Part shown: in pieces, positions 29,320-39,689 of the stretch
How the letters are laid out: each line of letters starts with the position of its first letter
How positions within the stretch are numbered: position 1 is the stretch's first letter
Origin: Cycloclasticus sp.
Lineage (GTDB): Bacteria > Pseudomonadota > Gammaproteobacteria > Methylococcales > Cycloclasticaceae
Direction of reading: 5' to 3'
Assembly: GCA_040743155.1 (NCBI GenBank)
Contig: JBFLJU010000001.1
Span: forward strand, 2,167,144 to 2,231,143
DNA: 64,000 nucleotides
Notes under the pieces: generated by a model
Told to the model about the DNA's origin: nothing
The model's input: the letters and a program-made list of their open reading frames with translations, nothing else
Databases searched by the model: none
Translations under genes and position numbers: made by a program

Positions 29320-29633
29320 ATGAAACACTGAAAAAACTGGATAATGTTTTGCAGCAGCGCAAGCAAGAGGAACCAGATTCTTCTTATGTTGCAAGCCTGT
29401 ACCACAAAGGGCTCGATAGCATTCTCAAAAAAATCGGCGAAGAAGCGACCGAAACCGTGATCGCCGCAAAATCAGGCGATAAAGAACAAATTATTTATGA
29501 AACCGCCGACTTATGGTTTCACTCGCTCGTTTTATTAGCACAGCAAGACTTGAGCTCTGATGATGTACTCAAAGAACTAGAGCGTCGCTTCGGTCTATCC
29601 GGATTAGATGAAAAAGCCAATAGAAACAAGTAG
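29316..29633 (+). CDS. hisE: Phosphoribosyl-ATP pyrophosphatase
   Basis: HisE hydrolyses PR-ATP to PR-AMP and pyrophosphate. The 105-residue all-alpha MazG-like protein has [30 protein letters not shown] and the acidic [15 protein letters not shown] block that bind Mg. It ends the his run and is followed 37 bp later by tatA, an order shared with Pseudomonas. Confidence 0.96.
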   Translation: MNETLKKLDNVLQQRKQEEPDSSYVASLYHKGLDSILKKIGEEATETVIAAKSGDKEQIIYETADLWFHSLVLLAQQDLSSDDVLKELERRFGLSGLDEKANRNK

Positions 29634-29670
29634 AATGGCTCTACTTAAAACAAAGTAGCTAGGAACTCTT

Positions 29671-29883
29671 ATGGGTGGCATTGGTATTTGGCAATTAATT
29701 ATTATTCTCGTTATTGTTCTTTTATTGTTTGGCACAAAACGCTTACGTAACCTTGGTGGTGATTTGGGCGGTGCCATTAAAGGCTTTAAAGGTGCTATGA
29801 AAGAAGGCGAAGAAAAAAAGAGCGCTGACGATCAAAAGTCCGTTGCTAACGATGACTCCGATAAAGACGACTCCAGCAAATAA
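29671..29883 (+). CDS. tatA: Sec-independent protein translocase subunit TatA
   Basis: TatA forms the size-variable pore element of the twin-arginine translocase. The 70-residue protein has the N-terminal membrane helix ([18 protein letters not shown]), the hinge [21 protein letters not shown] and an acidic, lysine-rich disordered tail. The motif is TatA-like rather than TatB-like. tatC follows after a 44-bp gap that is too short for tatB. Confidence 0.95.
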   Translation: MGGIGIWQLIIILVIVLLLFGTKRLRNLGGDLGGAIKGFKGAMKEGEEKKSADDQKSVANDDSDKDDSSK

Positions 29884-29927
29884 CTAAAATACTCATCAGT
29901 CATTATGATTGATAACGTTTTTGCCTT

Positions 29928-30680
29928 ATGTCTGACAACAATTCTAACGACCAAGAAACCAGCTTCGTTTCTCACCTAATTGAACTACGCACGCGTCTCA
30001 TCCACGCGCTTATTGGTATGCTCGCCGTCTTTTTACCGCTCGCACCTTTTGCTAACGACATTTATTCATTATTGGCGCAGCCCCTACTCACCCACATGCC
30101 TGAAGGCACTAGCATGGTGGCCATTGAGGTCATCTCACCGTTCCTAACACCTTTAAAATTAACCCTCATGCTCTCCCTATTTATCAGCATCCCTTGGATT
30201 TTTTACCAAATTTGGCTATTTGTTTCCCCAGGTCTTTATAAACATGAACAACGCATCGCATTACCATTAATAAGTGCCGCCACTTTCCTGTTTTATACCG
30301 GCATGTTGTTTGCCTATTTTGTCGTCATGCCACTCATCTTCGAGTTCTTAACCGCAACAGCGCCTGACGGTGTCGCAGTGATGACCGATATCAGCAAATA
30401 CTTAGATTTTATTTTAACCCTGTTTTTTGCCTTTGGGATGGCGTTTCAAGTACCTATTGCCACCTTCTTATTAGTAAAAACAGGCGTTTCAACACCGCAA
30501 AGTTTAGCTGAAAAAAGGCCTTATATTGTCGTCGGTGCCTTTGTAGTCGGCATGCTATTAACGCCACCAGACGTTATATCACAAACCTTATTAGCCTTGC
30601 CGATGTGGCTATTATTTGAAATTGGCTTATTGATGTCTAAAAAATTCGTCCCTCAGGCAACCGCAAAAACTGTCTCATGA
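29928..30680 (+). CDS. tatC: Sec-independent protein translocase subunit TatC
   Basis: TatC recognises twin-arginine signal peptides and nucleates the translocase in the inner membrane. The 250-residue protein has six predicted spans and the conserved cytoplasmic N-terminal motif SFVSHLIELRTRLIHAL, the FVSPGLYKHE loop and the membrane glutamate in PLIFEFL. It overlaps the following DUF1499 gene by 4 bp. Because tatB is absent here, this TatC may work with TatA alone or with a TatB encoded elsewhere. Confidence 0.97.
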   Translation: MSDNNSNDQETSFVSHLIELRTRLIHALIGMLAVFLPLAPFANDIYSLLAQPLLTHMPEGTSMVAIEVISPFLTPLKLTLMLSLFISIPWIFYQIWLFVSPGLYKHEQRIALPLISAATFLFYTGMLFAYFVVMPLIFEFLTATAPDGVAVMTDISKYLDFILTLFFAFGMAFQVPIATFLLVKTGVSTPQSLAEKRPYIVVGAFVVGMLLTPPDVISQTLLALPMWLLFEIGLLMSKKFVPQATAKTVS

Positions 30681-31096
30681 AATATCTATTTATATTACTC
30701 ACTATCATCATGTACTCACAAACCTCAGCCGCTCCCAACGCACTAAAACCTTGCCCCAATAAGCCAAACTGTGTCTCTAGTCTGGCCACTGATGAGCACG
30801 CAATTACGCCGTTCCAGTTAAAAAAAGGCACTAAAATTAATGTGCAACAACTCAACGCGACGCTAAAAAAACTCGAGGCAAATATCAGTGTTAGCCACGA
30901 CGCACAGCAGCTAAGCGCAGAAATAAGCAGCCGTGTTTTTGGCTTTGTCGATGACTTAGACTTAATCATCGATACAGAACAAGGCCTTCTTCACGTGCGT
31001 TCGGCTTCTCGAACCGGGTATTACGACTTTGGCGTTAATAAACGACGCGTTGAACGACTACGCGCACTACTAAAAGACGAGGGAATCATCCAATGA
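30677..31096 (+). CDS. DUF1499 domain exported protein
   Basis: This 139-residue protein has a short signal peptide (about 1-18, ending TSAA) and one DUF1499 domain. The signature [12 protein letters not shown] follows the signal peptide, and the C-terminal block reads [28 protein letters not shown]. The first cysteine lies too far after the signal for a lipobox. The family is widespread in Proteobacteria and has no known function. It is translationally coupled to tatC (upstream) and to the YgiQ gene (downstream, 4-bp overlap). Confidence 0.85.
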   Translation: MKYLFILLTIIMYSQTSAAPNALKPCPNKPNCVSSLATDEHAITPFQLKKGTKINVQQLNATLKKLEANISVSHDAQQLSAEISSRVFGFVDDLDLIIDTEQGLLHVRSASRTGYYDFGVNKRRVERLRALLKDEGIIQ

Positions 31097-33249
31097 TGCC
31101 AACTGCCAAGCCGCTATCTTCACAGCCAAAATATTGGGCTGAATGTTATGGCATTTCGCCATTTTTACCCACCACTCGCGCAGAGATGGACACCCTCGGT
31201 TGGGATAGCTGCGATATTATTATCGTTACTGGCGATGCTTATGTAGACCACCCCAGTTTTGGTATGGCCGTTATCGGTCGCTTATTGGAGAAACAAGGGT
31301 TTCGAGTTGGCATTATCGACCAACCTAATTGGCAAAGCGCCGATGACTTTTCAAGCTTAGGCAAACCCAACCTGTTTTTCGGGATTGCAGCCGGCAATAT
31401 GGACTCGATGATTAACCGTTACACGGCGGATAAACGCGCCCGATCTGACGATGCATACACCCCCGATGACAAAGCGGGTCGCCGACCCGATCGCGCCGTC
31501 ATCGCATACACCCAGCGTTGTAAGGAAGCCTTTCCCGAGGTACCTACCGTTCTGGGGAGTATAGAAGCTAGCCTGCGCAGAATCGCCCACTACGACTACT
31601 GGGACGACGAAGTAAGGCGCTCCATTTTAATCGATTCGCAAGCCGATATTTTGTTATACGGCAATGCCGAACGCGCCATTGCTGAGTTAGCGTATCGTCT
31701 TTCACAGAATGAGCCCATCGAGAAGATTACCGACATTCGCGGCACCTCTTTTGTTCGCCAAAACTTACCCGACGGTTGGACCCTGATTGATTCCACCCGC
31801 GTTGACCGGCCTGGCAAAATTGATCCACACCACAACCCCTATCAGTCAGATGAAGAGCGCGCCGCAGCAACCGGTGGCAAGTGTCAAATCAGCAGCGGCC
31901 CCGAAGCAGGTGATGGCAGCCAGCTAGTAACACTAAGCTTTTTACCCAAACACAGCAAAACAGATCGCGCGAAAACCGTTATTCGCTTACCAGCCTATAA
32001 AAAAGTAAAAAGCGACCCGGTGTTATACGCACACGCCTCACGCGTTTTACACTTAGAAACCAACCCCGGCAACGCTCGCGCACTAGTGCAAAATAACGAC
32101 GGCAAAGACGTTTGGCTAAACCCGCCGCCCATTCCATTATCAACCGAAGAAATGGACGAGGTATTCGCCCTGCCGTATCAACGTGTACCGCATCCAAAGT
32201 ATGAAGGCAAACGAATTCCGGCGTACGAAATGATTCGTTTTTCCATTAATATCATGCGCGGTTGCTTTGGCGGTTGCACCTTTTGTTCCATCACCGAACA
32301 CGAGGGGCGGATTATTCAAAATCGTTCAGAACAATCTATTTTGAACGAGATCGAAGACATTCGTGACAAAACACCAGGTTTTACCGGCACAATATCCGAT
32401 CTTGGCGGCCCAACAGCTAATATGTATCGCCTTGCCTGCAAGGATCCAGACATAGAGTCCGCTTGCCGTCGCCCGTCCTGCGTTTACCCCGGTATTTGCG
32501 AAAACCTGAACACCAATCACGACCCACTGATTAAACTCTATAAAAAGGCCCGCAACATTAAAGGTGTTAAACGCGTCCTAATTGCATCCGGCCTGCGTTA
32601 CGATTTAGCGGTTGAGTCGCCTGAATACGTTGAAGAATTAGTGACTCATCACGTCGGCGGCTACCTAAAAATTGCCCCAGAGCATACCGAGCAAGCGCCT
32701 TTATCCAAAATGATGAAGCCGGGCATTGGCACCTATGATCGGTTCAAAACGATGTTCGAGAAATACACCAAAAAGGCTGGCAAAAAACAGTACCTTATTC
32801 CTTACTTTATTGCCGCTCATCCGGGTACAGAAGATGAAGACATGGTGAACCTTGCGCTATGGCTCAAGAAAAATAAATTTCAGGCCGACCAAGTGCAAAC
32901 CTTTTACCCTTCTCCGATGGCGACTGCTACCACGATGTACCACACCGGCAGAAACCCACTTAAAGGCCTAAGCTACAAAAGCGAAAAAATAAACACGGTT
33001 AAAAAGATAGAACAGCGCCGCCTTCATAAGGCACTGTTGCGCTATCACGACGCGAATAACTGGACAGTTATTAAAGACCTATTACTCAAAATGGGTAAAA
33101 AGAACCTGATCGGTGATGGACCCAATTGCTTAATTCCTAGCAAGCCAAACGCGGGGAAATACAAAGCGAAAGCCGGTACCAAAAAGTTTCTAACCAAACA
33201 TACCTCGCAAGGCTACAAACCCTTTAAAAATAAAAAGTCCTCGCGCTAA
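31093..33249 (+). CDS. YgiQ family radical SAM protein
   Basis: The 718-residue protein has an N-terminal B12-binding-like/UPF0313 region (about 1-340) and a radical SAM barrel with the cluster motif C391-x3-C395-x2-C398 in [15 protein letters not shown]0313 signatures include [14 protein letters not shown] and [17 protein letters not shown]. The C terminus is lysine-rich. The reaction of YgiQ proteins is not known. It overlaps the DUF1499 gene by 4 bp and lies 4 bp upstream of the DASS transporter. Confidence 0.93.
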   Translation: MMPTAKPLSSQPKYWAECYGISPFLPTTRAEMDTLGWDSCDIIIVTGDAYVDHPSFGMAVIGRLLEKQGFRVGIIDQPNWQSADDFSSLGKPNLFFGIAAGNMDSMINRYTADKRARSDDAYTPDDKAGRRPDRAVIAYTQRCKEAFPEVPTVLGSIEASLRRIAHYDYWDDEVRRSILIDSQADILLYGNAERAIAELAYRLSQNEPIEKITDIRGTSFVRQNLPDGWTLIDSTRVDRPGKIDPHHNPYQSDEERAAATGGKCQISSGPEAGDGSQLVTLSFLPKHSKTDRAKTVIRLPAYKKVKSDPVLYAHASRVLHLETNPGNARALVQNNDGKDVWLNPPPIPLSTEEMDEVFALPYQRVPHPKYEGKRIPAYEMIRFSINIMRGCFGGCTFCSITEHEGRIIQNRSEQSILNEIEDIRDKTPGFTGTISDLGGPTANMYRLACKDPDIESACRRPSCVYPGICENLNTNHDPLIKLYKKARNIKGVKRVLIASGLRYDLAVESPEYVEELVTHHVGGYLKIAPEHTEQAPLSKMMKPGIGTYDRFKTMFEKYTKKAGKKQYLIPYFIAAHPGTEDEDMVNLALWLKKNKFQADQVQTFYPSPMATATTMYHTGRNPLKGLSYKSEKINTVKKIEQRRLHKALLRYHDANNWTVIKDLLLKMGKKNLIGDGPNCLIPSKPNAGKYKAKAGTKKFLTKHTSQGYKPFKNKKSSR

Positions 33250-33253
33250 CAGA

Positions 33254-34636
33254 GTGAATAGCCAAGCCGCGTTAAAGCAAGGCAGCCTTTTTTTAGGGCC
33301 TGTACTTGCTCTGCTCGTTTTTTATTGGTTACACAGCGGTGATACCACAGACATTGCCATCACCGCTGCCGTTGCCGTCTGGTGTGTCAGCTGGTGGATT
33401 TTTGAACCCGTACCCATTCCTGTTACATCCCTACTACCGCTCGCACTTTTCCCATTAACCGGGGTATTGACCGGAGAGCAAGTAGCCGCCGCTTACGGCA
33501 ATAAATTGGTGCTATTACTACTCGGCGGTTTCTTATTATCCACCGCTATTTCACACTGCGGCGCACACCGCCGGCTTGCACTCACCATGGTGCACTGGTT
33601 TGGCAGCAACAACCCCAGACGCTTAGTCTTAGGCTTTATGGTTGCCGCCGCCACACTCAGTATGTGGATATCAAACACCGCCGCAACACTGATGCTATTA
33701 CCGGTTGCACTCGCCGTTGTCGATAGCGCTAATAATAAAAAACTTTCGCTGGCCTTATTACTTGGCCTTGCCTACTCTGCCAGTATCGGCGGCCTTGGCA
33801 CACCCATAGGAACCCCACCCAACCTCATCTTCATGCAGGTGTACGAAGAAAACACCGGACTACAAATCAGTTTTACCCAGTGGATGTCGTGGGCCTTACC
33901 CTTAGTTATTCTCTTTATACCCATTATCTGGCTTTGGTTAACGCGCGGGCTAGAGCACACAGGCGGCTTACAGCTGCCAACAGTAGGTGCGTGGACGACC
34001 CACGAACGCCGCGTGATGGTTGTTTTTGCGTTAACCGCCTTTTTATGGGTAACACGCCGCGAGCCATTTGGCGGCTGGAGCGGTTGGCTAAATTTACCTC
34101 ATGCCAACGATGCATCCGTGGCTTTCCTTGCGGTGATTGCACTGTTTGTTATCCCTAACGGCAACAAGCAGAAACTATTGGACTGGAAAACTGCACAACA
34201 GGTTCCTTGGGGGATTTTATTACTATTCAGTGGCGGCATTTGTCTCGCCAAAGCCTTTGTTATTTCTGGTTTAAGCGCACAGCTTGGTGAACAACTCTCC
34301 ACAGTTACTGCCTTTAGTATTATCGGCATGATGGCTGTGATTGCCCTCAGCGTCACCTTTATGACCGAAGCGACTAGCAATACCGCGACCACCGCGATGC
34401 TAATGCCCGTATTAGCCGCCACCGCCATCAATGCAGATATTGATCCGCTGCTTATGATGATTCCCGCCACCTTCAGCGCCAGCTGTGCCTTTATGCTGCC
34501 CGTTGCTACCGCGCCCAACACCATCGTATTTAGTAGCGGACACGTACACAGTAAGCAAATGGCAAGAGAAGGTTTTGTGTTAAACCTCATCGGCGCAATT
34601 ATCGTTACGCTTATTTGTTGGTTTACCTTTACTTGA
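33254..34636 (+). CDS. DASS/SLC13 family anion:Na+ symporter
   Basis: The 460-residue inner membrane protein begins at GTG and has about eleven spans. The two inverted-repeat substrate motifs of the family are recognisable as SNTAATLMLLPVALAV (first SNT) and EATSNTATTAMLMPVL (second SNT). Conserved GTPIGTPPNLIF and PVATAPNTIVFSSG loops are present. Family substrates are di- or tricarboxylates, sulfate or related anions; which one is not shown. The last 75 bp of the gene recur at 39945-40019 beyond the RND cassette, so the 3' end has been involved in a recombination event. Confidence 0.9.
   Translation: MNSQAALKQGSLFLGPVLALLVFYWLHSGDTTDIAITAAVAVWCVSWWIFEPVPIPVTSLLPLALFPLTGVLTGEQVAAAYGNKLVLLLLGGFLLSTAISHCGAHRRLALTMVHWFGSNNPRRLVLGFMVAAATLSMWISNTAATLMLLPVALAVVDSANNKKLSLALLLGLAYSASIGGLGTPIGTPPNLIFMQVYEENTGLQISFTQWMSWALPLVILFIPIIWLWLTRGLEHTGGLQLPTVGAWTTHERRVMVVFALTAFLWVTRREPFGGWSGWLNLPHANDASVAFLAVIALFVIPNGNKQKLLDWKTAQQVPWGILLLFSGGICLAKAFVISGLSAQLGEQLSTVTAFSIIGMMAVIALSVTFMTEATSNTATTAMLMPVLAATAINADIDPLLMMIPATFSASCAFMLPVATAPNTIVFSSGHVHSKQMAREGFVLNLIGAIIVTLICWFTFT
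34550..34624 (+). repeat. 75-bp direct repeat, copy 1 (3' end of DASS gene)
   Basis: This stretch aligns with 39945-40019 without gaps, with three mismatches (at 34553, 34572 and 34573), that is 72 of 75 identical by eye. It codes for the last membrane helix of the DASS transporter. The two copies flank the 5-kb minus-strand RND operon, as expected if that operon arrived by an insertion that duplicated the gene end. Confidence 0.92.
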
Positions 34637-34725
34637 TAAACACCTACTCCTCGTATGCTAAAGACCGGCATTTTATGTGTACTATTATTTATTTCCCCTA
34701 TTATTTATAAAAAATGAAACTCCGC

Positions 34726-36132
34726 TTAAAAACCATAACGGACCGCCGCGAACAAATTATTATTGTGGCGTAATTGGCCAAAAAAAGTATGCTTCCGTTC
34801 ACCGACAAAGAAATTCCCACCTACTTCTGCTGACCAATTATCATCAATTTTATAGTGTAGTTTTGGCCTCAGATAGCCATCAGCATCCGATGGAGAATAG
34901 TAAACAAATAATGACCATTGTAGGTTTTGGTTATAGGTTAGCCAGGTTAGTCGTGTTGTGATTAGGTGGCGATACTCATCACGTTGGGGGCTGCCAACTA
35001 GCAAGCCATCACGATATCCATCATAGTCCAGCAACCACTCTAGGTAATATTGGACACCCAATGTTAGATCTTTAGCCAGCTCTTGTTCATAGCCCACAAG
35101 AAATCGAAATTCACTGTTATTAATTAATGAATCTTTCCCGTTGCTATCGTCTTTGGAATCATAATAACCCACTTCAACGTTACCAATCCCTGATGACAAC
35201 GGGCCTCGCACGCTTGCGCCATAAACACGAAGTTCAGGAAAGATTGCAACACCAGCTAAGGCATCAAACCCTGCGGGGCTTTTCCAAAAGCCATCGTAGC
35301 CATAGAACGCTAACTCATAGGTGCCAACTGTTTGATAAACACGAAGAGATACCTCCGAACCCTGTGGTTGGTCGGTCTTAACGATGGCATTTTGTCCAGT
35401 AATCGCACCCAAGGTTGGGTCAAAAAATGAAACCCTACGTCCATCAATATAACGGTCCGCATCAAAATGGGGGTTAACAATTAGGTCAATATTGGCAACT
35501 GAGCTAAAAAATGAGGTTTTTATCGCATCAGAGGGAGCTTTTAGATACTCCTCATCACGCCCAATAAAAAAAGAGTTCCAATCTTTGGAGAACATATCAT
35601 TAATAAACAGCAAGTCACCTGTTCCCCACGTTAGAACCTGTCGCCCCAGCTTCACATCTACAAAGTCGGTTGGGCTAAACTCAATATTTGCTTCGCGAAG
35701 GTCAATCCAGCCCTTACCCTGTTCCAGCTCAATATGGCGCTGGCGATCAACTGTGTCGTATAGAAGATCGGTCGTGAGATTAATCGAAAATGACTCAAAC
35801 TCTTTTTGTAATTCAAGCTGAAGTCTACTTTCTCCAATGGATGTACCCCGCTGGTGGGAGTCCGACTGTGTGCGGAAGCCACCTCGCGCCTCCCAAAAGC
35901 CACTGATATTGAATAGTTCTACTTCATCATTAGAATCTAACAATGAAGTGCCAGCAGAGCCTTCCGTGCCTAAACCAATCGGGAGAGCAGGTGTAGGATT
36001 AAGCCCACTAGGCATTGCAGGCGCACCTCCAGATAGACCCGAGGGCAACTCAGGGGGAGCGGCCTGAATTAATGGCATAAATAATGCGGCCATCAAAAAA
36101 ACCATACCTTGTCGTTTACTCACCCTAAACAC
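34726..36132 (-). CDS. Outer membrane beta-barrel protein (DUF1302-like)
   Basis: The 468-residue protein has a signal peptide (to about residue 24, ending IQA), then an unusual Pro/Gly-rich linker (about 25-65) with repeated P-[SI]-GL units, and a long beta-rich barrel domain ending in aromatic AAVRYGF, the outer membrane insertion signal. Alternating strands with aromatic girdles and the blocks LREANIEFSP and KLGRQVLTWGTGDLLF resemble DUF1302/alginate-export-type barrels. It is the last gene of the RND/LolA-like operon and probably forms its outer membrane component. The frame opens at GTG (36132); an in-frame ATG at residue 10 is an alternative. Confidence 0.8.
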   Translation of the reverse strand: MFRVSKRQGMVFLMAALFMPLIQAAPPELPSGLSGGAPAMPSGLNPTPALPIGLGTEGSAGTSLLDSNDEVELFNISGFWEARGGFRTQSDSHQRGTSIGESRLQLELQKEFESFSINLTTDLLYDTVDRQRHIELEQGKGWIDLREANIEFSPTDFVDVKLGRQVLTWGTGDLLFINDMFSKDWNSFFIGRDEEYLKAPSDAIKTSFFSSVANIDLIVNPHFDADRYIDGRRVSFFDPTLGAITGQNAIVKTDQPQGSEVSLRVYQTVGTYELAFYGYDGFWKSPAGFDALAGVAIFPELRVYGASVRGPLSSGIGNVEVGYYDSKDDSNGKDSLINNSEFRFLVGYEQELAKDLTLGVQYYLEWLLDYDGYRDGLLVGSPQRDEYRHLITTRLTWLTYNQNLQWSLFVYYSPSDADGYLRPKLHYKIDDNWSAEVGGNFFVGERKHTFFGQLRHNNNLFAAVRYGF

Positions 36133-36141
36133 CGGCTGTAG

Positions 36142-36969
36142 CTAGCGCAGCAGTTTTCGCGGTGCTTTGCGTAAAAAACGCTCTGTATAAATCTCTTTGG
36201 GCAAGTCTAAGTTATAACTCACTTTGCTATACTCCATTAGCGTTTTACTTTTTGTTTTCAAATTTTCCATGCTCGATTTTGTAACCGTTGGAAATCCCTC
36301 AATAGTATCGACTTTGAGTGTTTTATTGATTCGGTATAAGACACCTTTTTTGTCATAGTATTCCGTCTGGATAGGCAAAAAAGTCTCTTTATGGATATAC
36401 ATGGTGTAATAAGAGAACTCAACAGAATCAGGGTTTACGGGTGTGTTTTTGATGACATAATAGTTATTATCTGTACTGACCAGTTCGTGCGTATCGTCCT
36501 CAAGATTACGCCCTGAAACATCTTCATAATAGAAATCTGAACCAACAAAACTGGTACGTTTATCCGAGGATGCTATTCGTTTAACAAGGTCTAACGCCGG
36601 AAGATAAAGCCAACGATCATCCAGGCCACCTACATTCTTCCATACTAAAAAAACCATCTTATTTACATCCGCAGGGCGACTGAAATAGACATACATTTTT
36701 TGATTACCTCTATATTCACCGCCTGCTAATGAATCAGTCTGCGGTTCATCACTCCTTAGAATAACAAACTGGCGTGTGCGTTCTCGCCCCTGCGCATCGG
36801 TAATGGTCATTTTGACCTTAGCCTTACCATCAAGCCCTTGATAATAGGCAACATAGTTGGTTCGGTTAACAATTTCATCAATGCTGGGCGTTGCCAATGC
36901 CACGCTACTTCCGAGTATTCCAACACTTATAAAAAGCGTGCTTATTGCGTTTTTAATGAATTTTTTCAT
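36142..36969 (-). CDS. Outer membrane lipoprotein-sorting protein family (LolA-like)
   Basis: The 275-residue periplasmic protein has a signal peptide (about 1-26, ending ALA) and a LolA/LppX-like half-barrel. COG2834-type blocks are visible: VKMTITDAQGRERTRQFVI, YVYFSRPADVNKMVFLVWKN, DDRWLYLPALDLVKRIASSDKRTSFVGSDFYYED with the conserved SF-x-GSDF segment, and a C-terminal KVSYNLDLPKEIYTERFLR. Such proteins accompany MMPL/RND exporters and probably bind a lipid or other hydrophobic molecule. The ATG overlaps the RND stop (TAATG), and the barrel gene follows 9 bp later. Confidence 0.85.
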   Translation of the reverse strand: MKKFIKNAISTLFISVGILGSSVALATPSIDEIVNRTNYVAYYQGLDGKAKVKMTITDAQGRERTRQFVILRSDEPQTDSLAGGEYRGNQKMYVYFSRPADVNKMVFLVWKNVGGLDDRWLYLPALDLVKRIASSDKRTSFVGSDFYYEDVSGRNLEDDTHELVSTDNNYYVIKNTPVNPDSVEFSYYTMYIHKETFLPIQTEYYDKKGVLYRINKTLKVDTIEGFPTVTKSSMENLKTKSKTLMEYSKVSYNLDLPKEIYTERFLRKAPRKLLR

Positions 36970-39689
36970 TATTTATCCTCTGTTATTTCTTTAGTCTTTA
37001 GACTGGGGAAAAGAGATCGCTCAAACGGCGTAATCATTGCTGGCAGAATCATCAACGAAGCAACGCCCGCTAAGAAAAGAATCGCAGCTATAAAAATACC
37101 CACCGTTTGATAAGGAACCAAGGGAGCTGCCAGCAATGGCAAAAAACCAAAGCCGACCACAATGACATTACGGCTAATAGCACGTGCCGGCTCTCCAAAT
37201 ACTGGGCCAACAGCGGCCTGCCATGAACCAACTTCTTTCACCGTCTCTCGAGCCCGCGCCAGAAAATGGATCGCATAATCCACCGCAAGCCCTAAACTAA
37301 GCGCACTTAAAATCGCAACGGGCATATCATAATCTTTTCCGACTAGACCAATAACACCATAGATCAAACCAACGGTGACCGTAAGCGGCACCATCGCAAG
37401 AGCACCCCAAAGCACTGAACGAAAGAGAATAGCCATCATAATGAAGACAACTATAAAACTGCCACTAAAAGAACTGACCATGCCATTAACCATTTTATCT
37501 TGCCAAACAACATTTATATGTGTCAGACCAAACCAGTTAGCCTGAAGTCCCATTGGAGGTGGGTTGTCTTCCATCCACTCTGCCAACGCACCTTCAACAG
37601 CTGACATATCTTGGTTGTCACCACTTTTCAGTTGTAACCATAGGTTTGTTTTGCGATAGTCGGGCGTGACAAAATGCCAGAGATCTTGAGGACGATGGCT
37701 ATTCTGATAGGTAATTAACGTCTGGGCTACGGCATTTGAGGTATCCGGAATGCGAAACTCTTTTCCATTACCCAGTAGTAATTCACGATGCACTGTTTTA
37801 ACTATATCCGCAAGTGAATTAGCCTTACCAACCACATCTAAGCTGGTTAAATATGCTTGAAGTTTAGCGATATATTCCAATAATTCAGGCTGTTTAAAAA
37901 GCTCAGCACGTTGTCGTTCACTATCAACAAAAAGCTGCGCCTGATCCCAAGCATCAAATTCTTCGTCAGACGTATTATCGAGCTGCTCATCTAGATAAGC
38001 ATCAAGTAACTTACTCTGCTCATCAGCCGAAGCAGGAGTACTCTGTTTAATTTGCTGTATCTTTTTTGTCAGCTGACTAAATACCGTATCAACATTAACG
38101 ACCCCCTCCTTAGTTAATCTTGATAATTCACTCTCCATACGAGACAGTTGCGCCGCATTTTCATTTTGACTCGCTCTATATTCACTTGGTTGCTCCAATT
38201 CAAGGTAAGCCATGTAAGTTCCTGCAAAATGCTCGTTCATCACTCTGTCAGCAATGCGGATTGAGTGCTCTGGGCCAAACCATTTAATAGGGTTGTCATT
38301 AATGTTAATTTTGCTAATACCATAGGCAGCAGTTCCTGCAGCAAGCAGGGTCAAAATTAAAATAAAACGATAGCGTTTATAAATGCCTTTCCCCGCTAGC
38401 TTTAAAAAGCGCCCCATGGCTGTATGTTCTTGATCTTCACTAGAATTTCCATGGTTTGCGAAAGCAGCTAGCTTTTCTTCGGGGATAAACATAATAAATG
38501 CTGGAACAAACGTAATCGTCCAGAACCAAGCAAAGAAAACACCAATGGACACAAAAACACCAAAAACCTGCACGGGCGGAATCGGTGTCAACGCAAGCGA
38601 TGCAAAACCAGCAATGGTAGTTAACGTGGTATAGAGCATCGGTGAAAACAGTGTATTCATAACCTCAATTAAGGTTTTCCGTCGATCCTTTATTGTTGGG
38701 TAGCGGTCAAAAAAATCCGACAAGATATGAATAGCATCAAGAACGGCTATTGGCATGATGAAGATTGGAATCATCGAGCTCATAATATGGATGGTATTAC
38801 CGGTAATAATTAACAACCCCATCGTCGATAAAGCACAGACCATCGCTATGATCATTGGCGAAATAACAAAAATAATCTTCTTAAAAAACCACCATAACAA
38901 TAGAAAAATAACTAACATTGCGAACGGGGCAGAGATAGCCATTTGGTAAAACATTTCAACACCGAAGGTATCTTCTGCAACGGGCAACCCAGTGATGTAA
39001 TAAGACTCCTCAGTTTCACCCCACTCATCAATTTTATTTAACAAGGCCTCACGCACCTGATAACTAAGATGCTTGTCAGTTAACGGCAAATAAAGTGCGA
39101 TTGCTTTGCCATCTTCACTAACAAGTGTTCCTTTCAAAAAAGGAATATTCATTGCGCGGTCTCGAACGGCTAATGCCTCTTCATTATTTGTTGGTGGGGT
39201 TGGCATAAGCCAGCTAAAATTTACCGAACCTAAACCACCTTGTTCAATATTTTCAACCGTAGATGGTGCAATGATGTCTACTTCGATAACACCCGCTTGC
39301 TGTGCTGGGTTCTCCTTATCAGGCCAACTCAATGTTTTAGCAAACTGCGTCAATTCAAAAATGTGCTGGAGTGCCTCTGGTGTAAAAACACCGCTTTCCG
39401 TTTTATCGTTTACAACGCCAACAACCACAATGTCATTAAGTGAAAATTCTTTTTTCATTTGATTATGAAAAAGCCGAACGGGCTCATCGGCAGAAAGCAT
39501 GTTTTCAGGGTCAGTATCAACGACCAAAGGCTCTAGAAGACTGAACGTTTTTGGCCACACAGATGGCAAAACGGCCAGCATCACAATGATTAATGTTGAT
39601 GCCCACATTAAACGACTAATAAACGTTGGCCTCTCTATAGAAAAATTTACTAGTGATCTATTCGCCGTTTGATAGATTGCTGTGCTCAC
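36969..39689 (-). CDS. RND/MMPL superfamily exporter
   Basis: The 906-residue inner membrane protein has the duplicated RND layout: one N-terminal span, a periplasmic domain (about 60-240), five or six spans (about 245-460), a second periplasmic domain (about 470-730) that is very rich in charged residues and glutamine, and a final six-span bundle. The transmembrane proton-relay region contains IAVLDAIHILSDFF and the second half ALSLGLAVDYAIHFLARA, the GxxxD pattern of MMPL/COG1033 proteins. It starts with GTG, eight bases after AGGGG. It leads the operon with a LolA-like protein and a beta-barrel, so it probably exports a hydrophobic compound to the outer membrane. Substrate unknown. Confidence 0.88.
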   Translation of the reverse strand: MSTAIYQTANRSLVNFSIERPTFISRLMWASTLIIVMLAVLPSVWPKTFSLLEPLVVDTDPENMLSADEPVRLFHNQMKKEFSLNDIVVVGVVNDKTESGVFTPEALQHIFELTQFAKTLSWPDKENPAQQAGVIEVDIIAPSTVENIEQGGLGSVNFSWLMPTPPTNNEEALAVRDRAMNIPFLKGTLVSEDGKAIALYLPLTDKHLSYQVREALLNKIDEWGETEESYYITGLPVAEDTFGVEMFYQMAISAPFAMLVIFLLLWWFFKKIIFVISPMIIAMVCALSTMGLLIITGNTIHIMSSMIPIFIMPIAVLDAIHILSDFFDRYPTIKDRRKTLIEVMNTLFSPMLYTTLTTIAGFASLALTPIPPVQVFGVFVSIGVFFAWFWTITFVPAFIMFIPEEKLAAFANHGNSSEDQEHTAMGRFLKLAGKGIYKRYRFILILTLLAAGTAAYGISKININDNPIKWFGPEHSIRIADRVMNEHFAGTYMAYLELEQPSEYRASQNENAAQLSRMESELSRLTKEGVVNVDTVFSQLTKKIQQIKQSTPASADEQSKLLDAYLDEQLDNTSDEEFDAWDQAQLFVDSERQRAELFKQPELLEYIAKLQAYLTSLDVVGKANSLADIVKTVHRELLLGNGKEFRIPDTSNAVAQTLITYQNSHRPQDLWHFVTPDYRKTNLWLQLKSGDNQDMSAVEGALAEWMEDNPPPMGLQANWFGLTHINVVWQDKMVNGMVSSFSGSFIVVFIMMAILFRSVLWGALAMVPLTVTVGLIYGVIGLVGKDYDMPVAILSALSLGLAVDYAIHFLARARETVKEVGSWQAAVGPVFGEPARAISRNVIVVGFGFLPLLAAPLVPYQTVGIFIAAILFLAGVASLMILPAMITPFERSLFPSLKTKEITEDK

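Noticed and set aside
29638..29660. CTACTT/AAGTAG hairpin between hisE and tatA as a terminator
   Set aside because: No T-run follows and the stem is only six A-T-rich pairs; it may be incidental.
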